From: Leucobacter sp. cx-328
GTDB lineage: Bacteria; Actinomycetota; Actinomycetes; Actinomycetales; Microbacteriaceae
Length of the DNA: 45,004 bases
Assembly (NCBI RefSeq): GCF_014530035.1
Contig: NZ_JACVMX010000008.1
Coordinates: 1 to 45,004 of the forward strand
Reading direction: 5' to 3'
Shown here: positions 43,561 through 45,004 of the stretch, piece by piece
Position numbering within the stretch: the stretch's first letter is position 1
Layout: each line of letters begins with the position of its first letter
Translations under genes and position numbers: made by a program
The notes under the pieces: model-generated
Seen by the model: the letters and a program-made list of their open reading frames with translations, nothing else
What the model was told of the DNA's origin: nothing
The model's database searches: none

Positions 43561-44604
43561 ATGAATCGCCACGCAGCGCAGTCTCAGCAACTCCCCATCG
43601 CAGAGGTTTCGCAGCGCGATGCGCGAAAACGGCGGGATCAGCAGTCGGTCGCAGGCGTAACGAAGCGCAAGCGGCCGACTGCTTCTACCTGGATCACGGT
43701 GGCATGCTGGTTGCTCGGAGTGAGCGTCATGCTCTATCCGACTACTGCCGCGTGGTTCTCGCAGCTCAACCAGGCTTCGATCATTGGCCTGTACGACCGT
43801 GAGCTTGCGCAGACGACCCCTGACCCTGCAACACAGGTAAGTGACGCATACCGTTACAACGAGAGCTTGTCAGCGGGCGCCCTCCTTCCCGCAGGAGCGA
43901 ATGTCGCGATTGGATCTGGCGAGCTTTCCCAGCAGGAAACTGCGTACCGTGAGCAGCTGAGCACTCCGAGCGGGGTGATGGCGAGGCTGCGGATTCCGTC
44001 GATCGATGTCGACCTTCCGATCTATCACGGTACGGACGAAGATACGCTGCTGCGTGGCCTTGGCCACCTTGAAGGTACGTCTCTCCCCGTCGGTGGCGAG
44101 AGTACGAGGTCAGTGATCACTGGTCACCGGGGACTAGCGAGCTCACGCATGTTTACAGACCTCGACAAGCTGAGTCCGGGAGACACGTTTACCGTTGAAA
44201 CCTTTGGTGAGGTATTGACCTACCGGGTTCGCGAGACAGTGGTGGTTGAGCCCGATCAGACCGAGACGCTTCACCAGGAAGCAGGCGAAGATCTCGTGAC
44301 ACTTATCACTTGCACGCCGCTCGGTGTGAACTCCCATCGCATCCTCGTTACGGGGGAGCGGATCTCGCCAACACCGCAGAGCGATCTGGATGCTGCGGGA
44401 CAGCCGTCTGGCGTTCCTGGGTTCCCGTGGTGGGCGGTTGGGGTCGGTGGCGCAGTGGTGCTTGCTGGCGGCTATGTGTTCTGGAGCACGAAACCACGTC
44501 GCAGCTCGTCTCGACGTGCGGTTGATCGAACGAGCGAGAAAGTGAAAGTGTCCGATCCTTCTGCTGAAGTAGCTAGCTCGAGGTTGGAAAGCGACGAACG
44601 GTAG
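43561..44604 (+). CDS. Class C (pilin-polymerising) sortase
   Basis: This 347-residue protein has a long basic cytoplasmic N-terminus, a membrane helix (about 43-61), and the sortase beta-barrel with H189 (SVITGHRGL), C251 (TLITCTPLGVNSHR) and R260. A second C-terminal helix (289-308) plus a basic tail are typical of class C. It should cleave LPLTG in the tip and backbone proteins and join them by isopeptide bonds into a pilus. TAGGAATC precedes the ATG. It is the last gene of the pilus locus. Confidence 0.93.
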   Translation: MNRHAAQSQQLPIAEVSQRDARKRRDQQSVAGVTKRKRPTASTWITVACWLLGVSVMLYPTTAAWFSQLNQASIIGLYDRELAQTTPDPATQVSDAYRYNESLSAGALLPAGANVAIGSGELSQQETAYREQLSTPSGVMARLRIPSIDVDLPIYHGTDEDTLLRGLGHLEGTSLPVGGESTRSVITGHRGLASSRMFTDLDKLSPGDTFTVETFGEVLTYRVRETVVVEPDQTETLHQEAGEDLVTLITCTPLGVNSHRILVTGERISPTPQSDLDAAGQPSGVPGFPWWAVGVGGAVVLAGGYVFWSTKPRRSSSRRAVDRTSEKVKVSDPSAEVASSRLESDER

Positions 44605-45004
44605 ACGCTGTCAACCGAGGAGCAAGGTTGAGATCACCTTCGTGCCGGAACACGCCCGTGAAACGGTCTCGGTTTGCGCTGGGGTGTGGATCGGCGTAAT
44701 GTATTCCCTTGTCGCCGCAACGCAGCCGGGCAGCTCAGCTGCTTCGGTTTTTTGCCTTGTGGTCAATCAATTACTTAGGTTTTGGTTGTTGGACTGCTTT
44801 TCGGAGGGCCATTGGTTTGGTCGGTACGGGGAGTGTCTGGTCCTTGAGAACTCAATAGTGTGCACTTGATTGTCAAATGCCAATTTTTTATCCCTGGCAT
44901 GAACCTTTGTGGTTTGTGTTGGAGATTCCTTTTTTGGATGAATAATTCAGTGACATTTTTTATGTCAGTGTTTCTATTTGTCAGGTCAAACTCGCATCTT
45001 GTCT
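44605..45004 (+). other. Non-coding region and rRNA operon leader
   Basis: These 400 nt hold no gene. They contain a small stem TCAACC/GGTTGA (44611-44631), an intrinsic terminator (44726-44753), then a leader with TTGAGAACTCAATAGTGTGC (44844-44863), a sequence typical of actinobacterial 16S rRNA leaders, and a TGACAT/ATGTCA stem (44951-44967). The 16S rRNA gene probably starts just past the window edge. TTGCGC-N17-TAATGT at 44674-44702 resembles a promoter but lies upstream of the terminator. Confidence 0.7.
44726..44753 (+). terminator. Intrinsic terminator after the sortase gene
   Basis: CCGGGCAGC pairs with GCTGC-TT-CGG around TCA, followed by a run of six T. It ends the pilus transcription unit before the rRNA leader. 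Confidence 0.75.

Noticed and set aside
44642..44869. 75-codon open frame after the sortase gene
   Set aside because: It runs through the terminator and the rRNA leader sequence and has no ribosome binding site.

Overview
The window looks like chromosomal DNA of a high-GC actinobacterium, most likely a Leucobacter-like member of the Microbacteriaceae. This rests on protein style, on many GTG starts with no Shine-Dalgarno sequence, on an HspR-controlled dnaK operon, and on an rRNA-type leader at the right edge. The genus is an inference; no rRNA gene lies inside the window. The first 79 bases are a C/G homopolymer mass that is probably an assembly artefact.

Layout, left to right. 145-3719: a small membrane protein, a nitroreductase, an AEC-family exporter, a LysE-type exporter and a TrmH/SpoU RNA methyltransferase. 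3752-5043: a DUF559 protein bracketed by two copies of a dispersed palindromic repeat. 5067-9418: an envelope-stress module in which PspC membrane proteins diverge from a PspC-fused histidine kinase and a LuxR-type regulator. Then tRNA-Gly, a degenerate serine-hydrolase lipoprotein, a DUF2470-heme oxygenase fusion, a FUSC membrane protein, a second two-component system, and DoxX. 15954-24061: an amidohydrolase/MFS pair with a divergent TetR regulator and a good operator palindrome, a PIF1-like helicase and two further MFS transporters.

24310-29329 is the heat-shock operon dnaK-grpE-dnaJ-hspR with two HAIR-type HspR sites, followed by an RsmC/RlmG-like methyltransferase. Next come an XRE regulator, two GT4 glycosyltransferases, a class A penicillin-binding protein with PASTA repeats, a GNAT protein and tRNA-Tyr.

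36064-44604 is the most interesting part: a sortase-assembled pilus locus (large LPLTG surface/tip protein, SpaA-type backbone pilin, class C sortase). It is headed by an unusual gene that encodes, in one chain, an ECF-type sigma factor, a zinc-finger anti-sigma-like segment, a membrane span, a Pro/Ala/Ser linker, and a near-complete ungapped copy of the C-terminal half of the backbone pilin. That copy ends in a degenerate sorting signal (LVNTG). The arrangement suggests a membrane-tethered transcription factor that reads the state of pilus assembly or sortase through a pilin mimic; this mechanism is a hypothesis. Hairpins between the pilus genes could set subunit ratios, and an intrinsic terminator separates the locus from the rRNA leader at the right edge.

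Three genome-scale signals also stand out: a dispersed palindromic repeat family, an over-represented 11-mer (GGGCGCGGATC), and a recurrent TANNNT box 6-8 nt before start codons that implies many leaderless mRNAs.
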